Notes: generated from the letters alone by a model not told the origin. 64,000 nt of DNA from Endomychus coccineus (GCA_958510875.1 OY294069.1:179534868-179598867), one strand, 5' to 3'. Shown: positions 1 to 11,184, counted from the first letter of the stretch. Program-made: numbers and translations.

Positions 1-455
1 GTAAAAATGCCCACGTTGCCGAAACGAACAGAATCACGAATAATGGAAATTGTAACAACATCAACGTTATACAAACAAGAACATTACTGTCAAGTATCTG
101 TTCCTGTTTTTAGTCGTTCATAGTCTTCGTTGACATGAGTTCGTATATTATAAGAATACTACTAAACAGTGGATTCTTGATATATTATAATTATAAAATT
201 GATGTTGTTACAATTTCGTTTATTTGTGTTTCTGTTCGTTTCGGCGTGGTGGACATTTTTAATTGAAATTTGTGCGATAAGCACGCTCTGTGCTAATACA
301 ATTGGTCTTAAGAAATCCCGTTTCAGACATAATGAGTCTTCTGATGATGGTCGTGAGACTGATACGGGTGTAAAGACGAAAATAATAAACATATGTGTTA
401 GTGTGAACTGTTTCCTGAGAATTTATTTATAATTCATACCTGGGTCAAGAATCTT
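1..455. repeat. Penelope-type inverted tail pair, cut by window edge
   Basis: Bases 1-68 are the approximate reverse complement of 200-262. The right half runs on to about 455, where it ends in the same tail found inverted near 36128-36170. The two halves face outward, each with its presumed 3' tail at the outside, as in the complete 346-bp element at 36128-36473. The left tail lies outside the window. The right half carries a hammerhead-like motif at 336-377. No long coding frame is present. Assignment to Penelope-like elements is inference from the architecture and the ribozyme-like core, because this copy has no protein remnant. Confidence 0.6.
336..377 (+). ncRNA. Type I hammerhead-ribozyme-like motif, family 1
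   Basis: In order: GTCTT (336-340), core CTGATGA (341-347), a stem-loop of GGTC, tetraloop GTGA and GACT, then GATAC where a hammerhead needs GAAAC, a very short stem III, GTA as cleavage triplet, and AAGAC (373-377), which pairs with GTCTT as stem I. The GAAAC to GATAC change should weaken or abolish cleavage of this copy. Very short stem III is known for hammerheads of Penelope-like elements. Confidence 0.6.
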
Positions 456-849
456 TATAACAAATTATATTCGAATGAAGATTATCTTTTGTTATCTTCA
501 ACACAGTTAACACATTTGAAAATTGTGAACGTACATATCTATCAAAAATAATAACATTTTGATTCGGCCATAGTTGAGTTTAGAATGTTCAGCATATTAC
601 GCGTGATGGAGGAATTATGAAACTTTCAAACAACTTCGTAATAACTTGGATCTTTATTGCAGAAGTTTGCAGATTAATTCTGTATATCAACTTTCTGTTG
701 ATCCCCAATTTTAAAATAATGTTTGCATCTAAAATTATTAATTTACGTGGTGTATAACACAACACGCTCTATGCTATTTTGCGTAAGTTATTGGAACCTG
801 GCGAGCTGATGAATCGGTTTTTGTTAGTTGTCGACGTTCTGGCAACATT
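456..849. other. AT-rich non-coding stretch
   Basis: I see no coding frame with recognisable similarity and no clear repeat. Probably intron or intergenic filler between two copies of the same repeat family. Confidence 0.4.
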
Positions 850-1085
850 GTATCTCTTACTTTTATATGCAAATTCTTATGAAATAGGTCACATTAACAC
901 TGATGTCTACTATATTTTCGTCTACGAAAACCCTACGTTTTGGTCTCACGACCATCATCAGAAGACGTTTGGAAACTAATTCACACTATCTAAAGCGCAG
1001 GATTTCTTGAACTAATTTTATCGCATAAATTTCAACTAAAACTGTCTACACACAACAACGAACATCCAGTTCAGTCAACGAAGTG
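850..1085 (-). repeat. Single minus-strand tail of PLE-like family 1
   Basis: Read on the minus strand, this matches the right half of the 1-455 repeat: the segments around the ribozyme-like core, the tract before it, and the tail around 880-900 that recurs near 36170-36190. It is one tail without an inverted partner. It contains the hammerhead-like motif at 919-967. Confidence 0.55.
919..967 (-). ncRNA. Hammerhead-like motif, family 1, second copy
   Basis: On the minus strand: CGTCTT, then CTGATGA, then a perfect GGTC / GTGA / GACC hairpin (stem II), AAAAC in place of GAAAC, a loop in the stem III position, and GTAGACG closing stem I (CGTC with GACG). Stem I and stem II pair well. The first G of GAAA is changed, so catalysis is doubtful. 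Confidence 0.55.
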
Positions 1086-1384
1086 CTAAAATGACCAAAA
1101 TCTCTTATTTTATGGTTCGATGGAACCTTGTATGATGGGTTAGTAATGACAACTAATAGGAAAGGTGAAAGAAATTCAATTCGGAAATGATGGATGTGAT
1201 AGAACACAACAGAACCCGTGTTGTTCTGTAACTTGTAGAATTTGGGTAAAAATTTGAAAATAAAATAATGTAATCATATTTTTTGGCCAAATATAAGATA
1301 TCTGTTATAGTAGACTTCCGTGGATAGCTAATCTTGGAAATTCTTGTCTTCCGGATGAATACCGCATCACAATAACGCGTCACA
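1086..1384. other. Non-coding stretch
   Basis: No recognisable gene. AT-rich sequence between two repeat copies. Confidence 0.35.
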
Positions 1385-1400
1385 ATAGCACGACTTGATG

Positions 1401-1444
1401 ATCGATGTTTCGCCAACCCTTACAGGTGACATCCTCAGGACAGT
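1401..1444 (-). ncRNA. Hammerhead-like core, family 2, minus copy
   Basis: On the minus strand: CTGAGGA (CUGANGA core), a weakly paired stem II region, then GAAAC followed by ATC. Stem I pairing is poor. It is supported mainly by similarity to the copies at 1643-1690 and 33277-33320. Confidence 0.35.
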
Positions 1445-1642
1445 GTTGAGGTTCGAACTGAAACTGCATTTTCTGGGTTCTGTAGCGGTAACATCGCACA
1501 TGAACACACAACGGCAGGGTCAGATGCCAGAACGGAGTTAACCACCGGTATAAAGGCAGTAAACTGTGTGACGTGAAGGTTTTTTCCAACAATAAATACC
1601 TCTACAGAGGTTAGAAGAATCAGTTTCAGTTCAAGCCTCAAG

Positions 1643-1690
1643 TCTGCCCTGACGATACCACCTGTAATGGTTGGCGAAACGTCGGAATCA
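1643..1690 (+). ncRNA. Hammerhead-like core, family 2, plus copy
   Basis: CTGACGA at 1649-1655, a stem II candidate built from CC-A-CC and GG-TT-GG, GAAAC at 1676-1680 and GTC as potential cleavage triplet. Stem I would be only two or three base pairs, so a degenerate or dimer-dependent ribozyme is the most that can be claimed. Confidence 0.4.
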
Positions 1691-1899
1691 AGTCGTGCTA
1701 TTGGGACGTGAAATTCATCCGAAGGCCAAATATTTTCAAATATGTGATGTTTATACTGAAAAATGAATATACTCCGAGATGTGACCACACAAAAATTCAT
1801 AAATGGTGGGAGGGAAAATGTGAAACGTGGGGAAAAACCTGAGAGTTCAGATATGTTCTAAATACAAGTCTATTTTATCTTTAACTTTTTTCTCAAGTG

Positions 1900-2150
1900 C
1901 GTTTTGTCTGAGTTTTCCGGAAAAACATGTGAAAAATTATTTTCTCTAGATTCCTGTATCACCTGGAACCCAGTGGAGTGTTCTCCACTCCTAAGGTGCT
2001 CAACTCTGTTTTGCAGTAGATTTCCGGTAGAAAGATACTGGGCATCAGAGTATTTGATCTTGGCCCCAAGGACTCCTGCTTCCGTACCTTCTGCAGTTTT
2101 TGATCCATCGATATACCAACAGATTGTACATTCTCTAACAGTGTTCCGCT
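1900..2150 (-). pseudogene. R1/I-type LINE RNase H domain fragment
   Basis: The minus strand has an open frame reading YIDGSKTAEGTEAGVLG, the first catalytic-Asp motif of the RNase H domain encoded by R1/I-type non-LTR retrotransposons (usually YTDGSKTAEGTGAGV). The frame continues for roughly 70 codons with decaying similarity. Only the start of the domain is present. It abuts a reverse-transcriptase fragment of a different LINE family at 2160, so the two were probably brought together by insertion or deletion. It is non-functional. Confidence 0.6.
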
Positions 2151-2159
2151 GTCTCCACT

Positions 2160-2500
2160 CTTCATCAGGCTTTGGTGTCAGGCACTGTCAAATGCCTTGG
2201 AGATATCCAATGCTACGCTAGAGCGTAGCCTACGAGAATGGAAGGCCGGCACCTCAGCTTCTTGATGTCAACATATAATCGAATTGTGCTGACCGACCTC
2301 GGAGTCGCGAGCAAAACTTAATTCAGTTAAGAATTCTATGTTCGTCAGTCGGTGAATATATTCGTGCTAATTATAGTAGAAAGCCTAGCAGAATCAATTG
2401 CCGGTCGTTCACAATTTTGTAGCTCTCTAGATATTTGATGAGCTCGATACCGATTGCTTTCTCCATCACTCTAGAGATCATAGATAACACTGCCCATATT
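2160..2500 (-). pseudogene. CR1/Jockey-like LINE reverse transcriptase fragment
   Basis: On the minus strand, frames read VMEKAIGIELIKYLES near 2410-2470 and VALDISKAFD near 2170-2200, the palm motif A region of non-LTR reverse transcriptases. In-frame stops and frameshifts lie between them. The same family recurs at 13210-14650 and 50760-51610. The active-site YADD or FADD block is missing here. Confidence 0.6.
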
Positions 2501-3184
2501 TGTGTTTCCTTTCTCAGAGAAACATTATTCTTTCTCTCCAAGAAAAATAATGAAAGTTTCCGAGAAACGTAAGATTACATTTTTTGCATACTTCATTTAC
2601 AAACTGTCTGTGCAGTTAATTGTATTGAAATGTTCTCTTAAACTAATTTTGTTGCTTCATAGCTCCAATGTTAGATGCCAGAGAGTCTTTGACGTACACA
2701 ATTTCCTCAAATAACATTTATTTCATTCAATCTACTACTATGAATTGAGAACTCATCTACCATAGTTATGACAAAGATTTTTCTCCGCTGCTAACCCCAT
2801 CACATTACCTAATTATGTCACAAAAGTTCCATTTCTCTTCATCATTTATTCATTAATTTGAAACTAATCCGTGGTAAAGCATGAAAATTCAAGTTTGGAG
2901 CAAATATTAAAATGTAATTAAAGCAAGTGAATGATTATACATGGTAAACGTCTGATTATACTCCAGACAGTTTTTTGCAACGTGCCAACAGTTCGCGAGA
3001 ATCATTAATCATCTCAGAAAATGTGCAAAATCCTGATAAGACCTCTATTTAGAATTATCACCACGATAGATTCGATAGAACAGAAAGCGCTGATCACCCG
3101 AGTTTTAAATGAATCAGCGGGTCCAAAGCAAGCAAACTACACCTGATCAGACAAATAAAGATTACAGGGGTAACGTAACGGGTA
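2501..3184. other. AT-rich non-coding stretch
   Basis: No recognisable gene or repeat. Confidence 0.35.
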
Positions 3185-3360
3185 AACTTTAAACATCCCT
3201 CGACTAGGCGGCGGGGGAAAGACGCTAGCGCCACCAACGGCGAAGGTTAGTACAAGGCCAGCTGTTCCAAGCGGTGTGCTTTCCGCCGCCGCTCCAGTCG
3301 AGTCGTTGCGAGCTCTGCAACGATATTATTTCTAGTTCAAATTTGATCTAGAACCGCCGG
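3185..3360 (+). promoter_or_regulatory. Candidate GC/CpG-rich promoter or 5' exon
   Basis: In an otherwise AT-rich window this block is visibly rich in G, C and CpG (for example the GGCGGCGGGGG run near 3208). It contains a CCAGTCGAGTCG stretch near 3293-3304 that could serve as initiator/DPE-like sequence. It lies about 15.6 kb upstream of the dnc exon on the same strand, so an alternative dnc promoter or leader exon is an attractive guess. No TATA box is evident. Strand and function are inferred. Confidence 0.3.
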
Positions 3361-5009
3361 ATGTTGAACACCATCTCGTTGACATGTAATCCTTGGACAA
3401 CGTTTAATATGCAAGTTTATGTTTGTGTTTTGTTTCCGTTAGACTCGTCTAATCAAACAAGTGAAAATCTACCGATTAATCTCGTTGTTGTGGTGTATCG
3501 TAAGCTTGTGTGTTTATGTGTTTTTTTTCAAATGATTCTATCGTGTGCTGTTAAATCGTTGTTCTGGTGTGGATAACACGGATCATCTATTCTCGTTCCA
3601 TTACGTTGAGAAGATGAGACTAAAATGTGTGGTGTATGGATCCGTCAATCGGCACGTTGTTCATCATACAAAGCTAAATCAAATTATATGTGAGCGCGTA
3701 ATAATCTCTAATTTCCTCCTACACTCTAAAATAACCGGACCAAAATAGACTTCGTCAAATCTGAGCTTGATAATACACGTGCTTTATTCAGTTCTCCGAC
3801 GGTTTTGAAAACGATCAGTCTCTCATCAGTTTTAATCGTAAATAAACAAACAAACATGTGCTTGAAGGTCTGATTGTGCAACAATCTCGAGTTATTAAAA
3901 CCCACTAGTCAAATAGTCTTCCATTTAGAACGTCCAGAAAATAAGCAACAGGTGATGGTTGAAATATAATATTCTGGAGTCATTTTTGCTTTTTATATCG
4001 ATATACATGAATGAGTTACTTGAATTAATTATTCACCAATGCAATGCTTTTGTTAATCGTTCATACGCGAAGTAAAAGAATTGTTAATCGCATTAATTCA
4101 GGGTCGACCAATACAGTTGACCTCGTGCTTCTAGAGGTCATCTGAATTTTCCTCATGTTGTGTGTTAAGACATTGAATTTCAATTATTTCAATATACAGT
4201 GAATTGCCTTTTTTAGCGATCGCGGATTTCCCTTGTGTCAAACTCGGCACGTTCTTGTAACGGAAACCAATCGAAAATTGGAAGGATTTGAAAAAGCATC
4301 GCACGATGCTTGAACTATCGTTCGTTTGATTTTTTTTTGGGCATTGAATACGGGTTGCTTTCTTGTATCACTGCATCGAAAACTGGGGATGCACTTGATC
4401 GAATGAAAAATTTCTAGAACCAATTCTCTTTCGCCACCAACACGATTCGAAACAGTAATTCTAAAATCCATATCTTCCTCCGGTGACTTATTTGATACCT
4501 TCGGCTTGTCAACTGCTAACATATGGAAAGTCGTTTTTTACGTCATTAACACGGCTTGCGGTCGCAATACTGCGATCTATGCTACGAGTTAGTGCCTAAT
4601 TACAGCCATCAATCGTTAAAATCGATAATAACTGTCGGAGAAATTAGTTTCATACACCGCGAGAACGGTTTGAGATATCCTGATGATTTTTCATTTGTTT
4701 TCTTTTCGCGTATTTGAAATCCAAGGTTAACTTGATTCCATTTTGCGAGCGATAGTGCTTAAACTTAGCATTGTTGGAAAGAGCATCTTTTTCCGATTTC
4801 AACGATGTAAGTATTGTATCGTTTTATCTGAAAATGTATTATTATTTATTGAAGAACATTCGAATAAAGACATGTTTCCGGTTTAACAGTTTCCAAATGG
4901 TAAGAATATTCATTGATATAGGCAGCGGTATAAAACAACAGAACACAAACAAACGAACTGTCAAAATATCAAAATTCAAATTTTAGATCCAAAAGTATTC
5001 ACTCAAAGT
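3361..5009. other. Non-coding stretch without recognised gene
   Basis: Short open frames exist (for example 3361-3576 + and 4238-4522 -) but match nothing I know and lack clear splice or start context. Part of this could be leader exon or intron if 3185-3360 is a promoter. Confidence 0.3.
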
Positions 5010-5590
5010 GCTCAAAGTGTTCATGATTGACTCCCTGGCAATAATGGACACGTCGAACGAAGTCTTGAAATGCATTTCTGATCAAATGAAACGTGTACCG
5101 GCAATTTTTTTTAAATTCGTCATCATGAATCTTCTCAATTGTCTGGCCTGTTAGAGTTAACTCTACTTACAAAATATTCCTAAATGAAATCGGGCCAAGT
5201 CTGCTCACCTTGCCGGCCATTCGATAGTTATTCGTCGACCGATTCCTCGGACAGGGAGATTTAAGTGCGTTAAGAAAATTCCTAACATTAACGTCGTAGT
5301 GTGCGAGCGGATCATTTTGCAGGAAGGAACTTCAACGTCTGTTTCCAAATTTGAGTTGAGGAATGATGTTTTCTCTCAATAAATCTGAATACTGGTTTTC
5401 TGTAAAATGAACATCAATAAAAAAAGTTCCTACAATATTGTTGCCACTAAATCCGATCCAAACCTTCAATGTTTGGGGATATTGTGTATGAACTTGTTTC
5501 ATCCAGTCCAAATTAGTATCAATATCTACAGTTTCGTCTCTTAACGTGACCATTCAAACGAAACATAATTTGCATTGGTATTTATTTTGC
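5010..5590 (-). pseudogene. Tc1/mariner-superfamily transposase remnant
   Basis: On the minus strand, successive frames give FRLNGHVKRRNCRY, WMKQVHTQYPQTLKVWIGF, FFIDVHF and then DPLAHYDVNVRNFLN and HEHFEHF. These follow the order of the IS630/Tc1-related transposases common in insects (NRHNCRYW, HTQYPQKLNVW, QQDGAPPHY, NGGHFEHL). At least two frameshifts and several stops break it. The second catalytic Asp region is recognisable (QND in place of QQD). The region that should hold the third catalytic residue is degraded. No terminal repeats were located. Confidence 0.7.
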
Positions 5591-8500
5591 ACATCATGGC
5601 TTCTTAAAACTTAATCCAGAATCATCTTCACTTCATTAAATTCTCGACAACATGAGAGCTTTTACTGTCGAAGTATACAACAATTGTTAATATTTAAATT
5701 ATTCCCTTTCCAATTCAAAGAAAGAATATTGAAACAAACTTGAAATTCGCAAATTGACGTTAACAGTTGTCAAGTGTAATCAAATATCTCATCCGTCATA
5801 CGTTTCATAGCCAAAATTTCATCAGATATCTCGAATCGTTCTCGAGATAATTGACAGTTTTCGAACCTATCGTACTAGCCATACTGTATGGTGCAAACTA
5901 TTTTAACTTGGTAACGTATAATTGTCATTATTCAAAAACCAGTATTATTTCAAAGTTTGAAACCAGTAATTCCGAACTGGATAAAAAAATTACTGATTAA
6001 TTAATGCAATCAATTAATTGTGAGTAGTTCGTTTCATGTATCCAGTTCAATTTCAACATTTCAATGATTTTCAGTGTGGAAAAGTTGTAAATTTGTATAA
6101 TTTGTATATTACATTTTGATTTCATATACTACGGATGAAGTTTCAATGATGAGGAATTTGCGTCTGACTAGATTCACCAGATACTTCCAGTCAATCAAAT
6201 TCCAGAAATTAAGCTCGGTTATAAGTATATGGAAAATACGTTGATTAGTTAGCATGTTAGCATGTTTAAAGTCCGCAAGAACGTAATTACTCAGACTTAT
6301 ACTAGATACTGCATCATTTTCTGAAAGTGCTACTAAATTAAGGATTCGTTCGTTGGAACTTGAGTGACTATATTGTTTAGTGGAATACAATTATCATTGA
6401 AACAATGATCAATTGGGACTTTATGATGCCGTTAATTTGGAAACAGCAACATTTATTTCACTTAGTTCTGAGAACTTCACTACGTTCATATCGGTTGAAC
6501 TTCCTAATAACAATACCAAGGTATCCAAGCTTTGCTAACAACAGATTTTTCAAAATTAATGAAGGTGTATACGATACTTTTAGAGTCTTTGAAATACTTG
6601 GTAGCGGAAAGGCTCTCAGTATTTTTAGTGGACATTTCATATTTATATTTTTAGACTTTTGTTAAAAACTGTCGAATTTGGAAATTTTTTTGCAACTTCT
6701 CTATGTACATAAATTTCCAAAACTATAAAGACGATCCTTATTAGACCTAGGCACCAGTTAAGATCAGATTTTCAGGAACTCAATTCCAAATGAGGTAAAA
6801 GAGATTTTGACAGCTAATATAATCATGTACAATTTACACCATAGATTATTGGATCATTATCACTATCCAGACTGTCAAAGACAGACAACACAAAAACCCC
6901 CAATAAGAAATGTAACGTTTAGACGTAGACCTTCTAATACACGGCCTGCGCTTTCCATACTTAAGATAAGCGCTTGCCTATTCTATGTATAACGATCTGT
7001 GTGCCAACATCAATAATGGGCTTGGGTCAGTCATACTTTTCTAATGCTTTAGTCACATTAAGTCGCACTGAACATGTCTCTCAGTGATGTATAGATATAG
7101 AACTAGTTGAAGGTTTATGCGTTTATCGTTTTAAAGTTCGCCAGATATAGTTCAGACCCAAGCAATTTACACAAACGTCGGCATACATTTTGATTTTTTT
7201 GCATTGAGTCTTCAAACTTTGGGAGTGACATAGCGGCGATGGAGCCGATGCTCCCTTCTACGGGCATTAGTTGTTCTGCAGGCATTGGTCGCGTACACCA
7301 GCTAGTATAATATGACTCATTCAACACGAACTCTCCAAAATTATTAAGCCGACATACTTGAAATTTCACATGTAAGTATGCACTAAGAAAAGATTTTTCG
7401 AAACTCGACCCCTAAGGGTGTAAAAGATAATTGATTTAGCTGGACTTTTTGGCAGCTCATAATCACGTAACGTAAAGTGACAAACAGCTTATAGATTCAT
7501 GAAATTGGATGATTATGAAATTTTCCACCTTCTATTCTGTCATGGAATAATGTTGGATAATTGTTAGACAACGTATGTCAAAATGGCAATTTTTGAGAAA
7601 TATGTCTGATGCGATCAAACAGATTGCTTTATGAAATTCATTGCGATGTACTAAAGAAGATGGAATCGAGAGGAAATTTATTTCACCAGCTAAATAGTTC
7701 GATTTGAAAGTGCTTGGTCAACAAATAACAAACACAAAAGTAATCAGGTGTTAAGGCAAAGTTCTTCAAAGTGATAATCCATCCATAAATGGAAATTTCC
7801 GCAAAGTTTCAACTATTCCCTAAGGATGTAATTGAGGCATCCCTTCAGTCCTGAAGTTCATAACCATTCTATAGAACTTGAATAGAACTCACCTGCATTG
7901 TGGTCAAGAGTAATCTCAAATTAAACTTGTTGCCGCAACAACATATATTTATAATAATTTATGCGTTCTAACGAGCTTTTTATTTTTTTTCAAATTAATA
8001 TATTAGTCTAGACTGAAAACCATCTTAATATTTTTGTCATTTTGTAATATGTCGATACGCTTTCCTTTGTGCTAACATTTCTTCAAATCTATCGATTCTC
8101 TACTGCAACCTAATCCCATTAGGTTAACGCTCCGAGTTGACGAATTAAGCCAACAATATTTTGGTCAGATTCAGTTCCTCTTAAACTGGCCCATCTCAGG
8201 TGTAAATGTATAATATATGAGTCTCAAAATATATAATGTCAGAAATTCTAACAGATGCACAGTTTACTAATTTGGTTTGAATCGAAAGGAATATTTGCTA
8301 TTTAATCGGCAAAATTCAAAGCATATTAGCTCAACTCCTGTAGATAAACTGGATAGCTCGAAGCGATTAGTTCAATTCAAAGCACCCCTGAAATTAACCA
8401 CAACAAATTCGATATACCGTATAAAGCAACATAATGGAACGGCACCTCATTCGTTTTGAATCATAACGTTCCCAGTGCTTAAGATAATATTTTGAGGTTG

Positions 8501-9708
8501 CATAATGAGTTCCGATGTGAAACTTTCCCGGACGTTTCATATTACCTTGAAAGCTTCAATTACCATCACTTGTTTTCTCGTATTTCGAACGGTGCATATT
8601 CGAAAAATTCGATCACGTTGGACGTAAGTTCCCATATTGACATATATGTTTCTCAATAAACAACTTGAAACAATAATGTCTTAGTAACAGAATATAAGTA
8701 ACATAAAATCATAAGAGCGTTCCCTAGTTCATCTCAATTACCCTAGAATCTATACTAATATAGGTAGTTTCAGATTATTCACACATTTCACCCCTTTTCA
8801 TCACCCCCTAGTCCCTTCACCAGAACTAAGACATATACGGCATCAGGAATGCCAATATTCATATCAGCGACACGAAAACTATGGAATATACCCTATTATC
8901 GTTTTTTTTATCCCTTTCTCATCCTACCCCTACACCCCCAGTGCTGAATTCAGACTAAGATGGCATCGGTATTGTCAATATTAGTCTCAAGCACTCAAAC
9001 AACTAAGGAATCGTCTTTAACATCGGTCGTTTCCTATTACTTTCGCAAGTACCTACCTCTCTTCCCATTCCACTCTCACGGATCCTAGGGTTGTCCTTTT
9101 CCAGATAGTAAGTCATATGTGTATCAAGTTTGATTGAAATTGCTCTAGGCGTTCCAGAGTTAGGCTAGAATATACATCGATTACAACCCTCTTAACCCTC
9201 TTTGGGGGTCGAATTTGCGAAAATCTCTTCTCAGTTGAACAAATTCTAAAGTGAAACTTCTGACTTCAAATTTATCCCTACAGCGGTTTTCTCTCGGCGA
9301 TGATGACATTTCTGTTTGAATATAGGGAAATACTTTGCTAGTATTGCATAATTAAAATGAGATAATAGGGTAGAGTTAATGAGGTAAATAGGAAATTATG
9401 CGGCGATGTAATAAGAAGGTACAAGGAAGTTGATTACGGAGGATGTTATGTTACCAAGGCAACGAAAATAATGCTGTAGTACAAGTCAAACAGATCGTTT
9501 GAAATTTTACTGTCATTAGTTTTCATATCTTAGGAAATTTCTGGTGATTCTAGTGTGTTTGATTTAAAACTTCTACTCTGATTGTGCAAAATTTTTAGTT
9601 TGTTAAATATGATTGGAAGAATTTGATCCTGTTTTATTGAGTCTGAGATCGGAAATCTTCCTTATATCTGATTTCCATATTACTACTAGATCTACCGATG
9701 TATAAGTA
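5591..9708. other. Long non-coding stretch with scattered repeats
   Basis: No coding segment is recognised. About 8750-9240 is pyrimidine-rich on the plus strand, with runs such as CCCCTTTTCATCACCCCC and CTCTTTGGGGGTCGAA, probably a decayed interspersed repeat of unknown class. The rest is AT-rich and featureless to the eye. Confidence 0.3.
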
Positions 9709-10185
9709 ATCACATTCTGAACAGGTTAATTTATAGTCGAGGAAATATAGCCGTAAAAAGGCCAAATGATCGAATTTTTTACTGGCAACCTGTATCGAGA
9801 TGCGGTTTTCGCCATTTGCTTAGAAACACAATAGAAAAAAATGTTACATATTTGTTTTACCAGGAAAAGCTTGGTTGCATTTGTGCATACAAAAAATGCA
9901 TCTAAATCATGCAATTTGCTGATCTGTGTAAATATTATATTGTCGCTCATCAAATATTGATCAAAATTGGCCAGAATTTGTCACTCGTGGTTTTAGGGGT
10001 CGCTGATTACGAATTTGATGTTTTCATAATGCCAAGCTGCATCCTGGGGCAGATTTCAGGGGCTTGGGGTGGGGGATTTGCAATATAAAGCGGAAATCCT
10101 CAAATTTTCTCAATCATTCGATATTTTATGGCAATTTTGGGATTTTTAAACACAAAATAAATGATTTTCATCAACTCAAGTGCCC

Positions 10186-10219
10186 GGGGCAAAGTGGGGC
10201 AATGTGGGGCAATGTGGGG
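10186..10219 (+). other. G-quadruplex-forming tract in left foldback arm
   Basis: Four GGGG runs start at 10186, 10196, 10206 and 10216, each separated by six bases. This meets the usual G3+N1-7 quadruplex rule. The mirror C-rich tract is at 10613-10646 in the other arm. Confidence 0.65.
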
Positions 10220-10276
10220 AACTTGGGACTATTATCGAATTTCAACCATCAAACCTAAAAACCTTGTTCTCTGGGG

Positions 10277-10559
10277 TAACGAAGTTTTGATGTTTGACAG
10301 TTGAAATTGATTAACTGCCCCAGATGCCCCACGTTGCCCCAGAGGACACTCTGCGCCAGGAGCATCTGAGCTGAAAATGAACCTTGAATTCGTGTTCAGC
10401 GACCACAAAAACCCCTGGGTAACGAAGTTTTGATGTTTGACAGTTGAAATTGATTAACTGCTCCAGATGCCCCACGTTGACCCAGAGGACACTCTGCCCC
10501 AGGAGCATCTGAGCTGAAAATGAACCTTGAATTCGTGTTCAGCCACCACAAAAACCTAC
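10277..10559. repeat. Two-copy 143-bp tandem repeat in foldback centre
   Basis: Unit 1 begins TAACGAAGTTTTGATG at 10277 and unit 2 repeats it at 10420. The units differ at a few positions (for example CTGCGCC versus CTGCCCC). They fill the spacer between the palindrome arms. Confidence 0.8.
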
Positions 10560-10612
10560 AGAGAACAAGGTTTTTAGGTTTGATGGTTGAAATTCGATAA
10601 TAGTCCCAAGTG

Positions 10613-10646
10613 CCCCACATTGCCCCACATTGCCCCACTTTGCCCC
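10613..10646 (-). other. G-quadruplex-forming tract in right foldback arm
   Basis: Four CCCC runs start at 10613, 10623, 10633 and 10643, the inverted copy of the tract at 10186-10219. The quadruplex would form on the minus strand. Confidence 0.65.
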
Positions 10647-11184
10647 AGGCACTTGAGTCAACGAACATCATTTAGTTTGTGTTTAAAAATCCCAAAATTG
10701 CCATAAAATACCGAATGATTGAGAAAATTTGAGGATTTCCGCTTTATATTGCAAATCCCCCACCCCAAGCCCCTGAAATCTGCCCCAGGGTGCAGCTTGG
10801 CATTATGAAAACATCAAATTCGTGATTAGCGACCCCAAAAACCCCCGAGTTACAAATTCTGGCCAATTTTGATCAATATTTGATGAGCGACAATATAATA
10901 TTTACACAGATCAGCAAATTGCATGATTTAGATGCATTTTTTGTATGCACAAATGCAACCAAGCTTTTCCTGGTAAAACAAATATGTAAAATTTTTTTCT
11001 ATTGTGTTTCTGAAGCAAATGGCGAAAACCGCATCTCGATACAGGTTGCCAGAAAAAAATTGGCAATAATTCCTCGACTATTATACACTTCGGGTTAACC
11101 TGTTCAAAGTGTGATAAATTTTATATTGGCACATTGGTACGTATTGAACCCATTTGTTGGAGGATGTCGATGTATATAACCCTA

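Larger units (their letters stand above)
1385..1706. repeat. Inverted twin-tail repeat, PLE-like family 2
   Basis: The two ends are inverted copies of each other (about 1385-1475 and 1618-1706), both including a GAAAC core in a conserved context. A homologous tail lies at 33265-33420 directly downstream of a Penelope-like protein remnant on the minus strand, so this block is probably two 3' tails of the same element facing outward. The central 140 bp also resembles the 33.4-kb tail on the minus strand. Confidence 0.6.
9709..11115. mobile_element. 1.4-kb foldback (palindromic) element
   Basis: The left arm (9709-10272) and right arm (10560-11115) are near-perfect reverse complements about 560 bp long, with termini containing GAACAGGTTAA. 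They enclose a 287-bp centre. The arms contain no transposase. The matching open frames in each arm (the same peptide start read outward from both) are consequences of the palindrome. The centre holds a 143-bp tandem repeat, and each arm holds a G4 tract. No convincing target duplication was seen. This is probably a non-autonomous foldback DNA transposon. Family unknown. Confidence 0.75.

Noticed and set aside
10277..10559. CRISPR-like repeat array
   Set aside because: Only two adjacent 143-bp units without spacers, inside a eukaryotic foldback element.
9726..11098. Two open frames starting with the same peptide (MMSDNIIFTQISKLHDLDAF), one in each foldback arm
   Set aside because: They are one sequence duplicated by the palindrome. 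It resembles no transposase, so I do not call it a protein.
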